Translations under genes and position numbers: made by a program
Shown here: positions 63,100 through 64,000 of the stretch, in pieces
How positions within the stretch are numbered: position 1 is the stretch's first letter
Layout of the letters: each line of letters begins with the position of its first letter
Source: Hyphomicrobiales bacterium
GTDB lineage: Bacteria; Pseudomonadota; Alphaproteobacteria; Rhizobiales; Rhizobiaceae
NCBI GenBank assembly: GCA_900472175.1
Contig: UCHD01000012.1
Location: 89,532-153,531, forward strand
DNA: 64,000 nt
Reading direction: 5' to 3'
The notes under the pieces: generated by a model
What the model saw: the letters and a program-made list of their open reading frames with translations, nothing else
What the model was told of the DNA's origin: nothing
Database searches by the model: none

Positions 63100-64000
63100 T
63101 CAGCGAGCCCGTGTCTTGATCAGCTCGACCAGCCCCATCTTCTCCGCGATGGTGAGAGAGCCCTGCATTGAAAGATGTCCACTGTCCCGATAGAGGGCGA
63201 TGCCCGCCATCGAGGTGTCGCACCCGCCGGAATGGCAGAGCAAAGGGTCGAACCGGATAATGTCGATATTGGCGCTGCCGCTGACGGCGTCGAGGACCTC
63301 AAGGACTGATTTTCGAGTTCTTTCATAGGACGCCTGATTGATCCTGCACCCGTTCATCACGCCGAGGATGGGAAGGCCGCGTTGCAGCCTTTCCGTGCAT
63401 CTGCCGATATCAAGTCCGCTTTGCGGGGGCGGCGCCACGATAACGATCTTTTTTCCGGCGGCGCGAACCGCGTCGATCGTCGCCTTTAGGCCATCAATGG
63501 CGAATTTCTCTCGCGCGTCTTCAAGCGGGCGGGGCAGATTGGCGTTCTTCCGCTCCAGGATTTGAAACTGACTTGCGTCCACATATTGAGAGAGCAGGCT
63601 GGATAGCACGACGACTTTGATCGACTTGGTCTTTTGCAGATAGGCAAGCACCGAGTCATTGAAGGCGATGCAGTTGTATGCCCAATCAACGCCATATGCG
63701 CTGTCTTCTTTTTTGGATACTGATGCCAGGCCAAGCATCGGGCCGCATGCGCTGCGTGTTGCTTGAACAACCCCGCCGGCGTTCATGCCCGGGTCGGCTA
63801 TGCCGCTCAGCAGATGCATGGCGTAGGAATCGCCCCAGACCATGATCTCGGGCTTCTCGGATGTCCGGCACTCCGCAATTGGCTCGAAGCTGGTCGTGAA
63901 CTCGCATTTTTCACTAAGGCCTTGGTTGGGCCGGCGCAGGTCCGCATAATTCGTGGTTGGCGTTGTTGCAAAGGATGCTCCCCTCGAAAGCAGGAGAACG
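63100..64000 (-). CDS. Acyltransferase with C-terminal SGNH domain (partial; N-terminus beyond the window)
   Basis: The frame is open to the window edge with no start, so this is the C-terminal part of a larger protein. The upper end (VLLLSRGASFATTP) looks like the end of a membrane segment. The rest is a SGNH hydrolase-like domain: catalytic Ser in IMVWGDSYAMHLLSG, KIVIVAPPPQSG, and the final D-x-x-H in ALYRDSGHLSMQGSLTIAEK. This domain order, membrane acyltransferase-3 followed by SGNH, is typical of OafA/YrhL-type O-acetyltransferases that modify surface polysaccharide or peptidoglycan. Confidence 0.88.
   Translation of the reverse strand, partial: VLLLSRGASFATTPTTNYADLRRPNQGLSEKCEFTTSFEPIAECRTSEKPEIMVWGDSYAMHLLSGIADPGMNAGGVVQATRSACGPMLGLASVSKKEDSAYGVDWAYNCIAFNDSVLAYLQKTKSIKVVVLSSLLSQYVDASQFQILERKNANLPRPLEDAREKFAIDGLKATIDAVRAAGKKIVIVAPPPQSGLDIGRCTERLQRGLPILGVMNGCRINQASYERTRKSVLEVLDAVSGSANIDIIRFDPLLCHSGGCDTSMAGIALYRDSGHLSMQGSLTIAEKMGLVELIKTRAR

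Overview
The window is GC-rich, densely packed chromosomal DNA from an alphaproteobacterium, most likely of the Rhizobiaceae (Rhizobium/Agrobacterium group). The evidence is the sqdBDC sulfolipid operon, RcdA (DUF1465), DUF1192, DUF4164 and ZapA followed by 6S RNA, Omp25-like barrels, a LigD/Ku pair, and a ruv - ybgC - tol - pal - cpoB - tilS - ftsH - glmM backbone. Most content is core housekeeping sequence. I see no prophage, insertion sequence, CRISPR array, rRNA or tRNA gene. The accessory pieces are two toxin-antitoxin modules, the ligD/ku pair and a small cluster of regulators.

Layout. 1-3.5 kb: end of a YdcH-like gene, an ArsR-type regulator, a TauE/SafE-type permease, a ThiE-like protein and a Sel1-repeat protein. 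3.6-7.3 kb: elongation factor P, an inositol-monophosphatase-family enzyme, and a stator-like pair (MotA/ExbB plus OmpA). 7.4-12.5 kb: FAD dehydrogenase, orphan TctC/Bug binding protein, ABC exporter, ribosomal protein L31. 12.6-15.6 kb: GlxA-type regulator, rhodanese, ArsR/AHSA1 pair, GFA protein. 15.7-18.3 kb: a four-gene operon of PlsC-like, CdsA-like, unknown membrane protein and an atypical CDP-alcohol phosphotransferase. 18.4-22.0 kb: rcdA, MFS-DUF1192 operon, a 51-residue membrane peptide, PhzF. 22.2-28.4 kb: central carbon genes on the minus strand (tkt, gap, a glycolipid-binding-type gene, pgk, class I fba). 28.8-33.8 kb: DUF4164, zapA, 6S RNA, then a regulator-rich insert, then the 5-formyl-THF cyclo-ligase and YmdB-type phosphoesterase genes. 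33.8-38.2 kb: brnTA, a secreted metallo-beta-lactamase-fold protein, a DUF6636-like protein, yebC, a cupin, an LLM oxidoreductase. 38.4-42.7 kb: ruvC, vapBC, ruvA, ruvB, a Tat-type phosphoesterase, Nudix. 42.7-45.7 kb: sqdBDC. 45.8-59.3 kb: ybgC, then ligD/ku on the opposite strand, then tolQRAB-pal-cpoB-tilS-ftsH. 59.7-64 kb: glmM, two outer-membrane beta-barrels, and an incomplete O-acyltransferase.

How parts work together. The Tol-Pal complex, CpoB, YbgC and FtsH serve envelope constriction and quality control. RcdA belongs to the CtrA-degradation pathway. Two perfect CtrA-type boxes (TTAA-N7-TTAAC) precede the two outer-membrane barrel genes and a near-perfect one precedes pal, so the cell-cycle regulator CtrA may control envelope composition here. 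The fba and tkt upstream regions share CG-centred, LacI-type operator-like sites, hinting at common control of central carbon genes.

Most promising for follow-up: the phospholipid-type operon ending in a CDP-alcohol phosphotransferase that lacks several signature residues (first and third Asp replaced by Asn, Arg by Val); the CtrA boxes; the autoregulatory operator arrangements of the ArsR, VapBC and BrnTA modules; and the ligD/ku cassette with a small unknown upstream gene sitting inside the ybgC-tol cluster. I did not find a clear candidate for a wholly new defence or mobile system.
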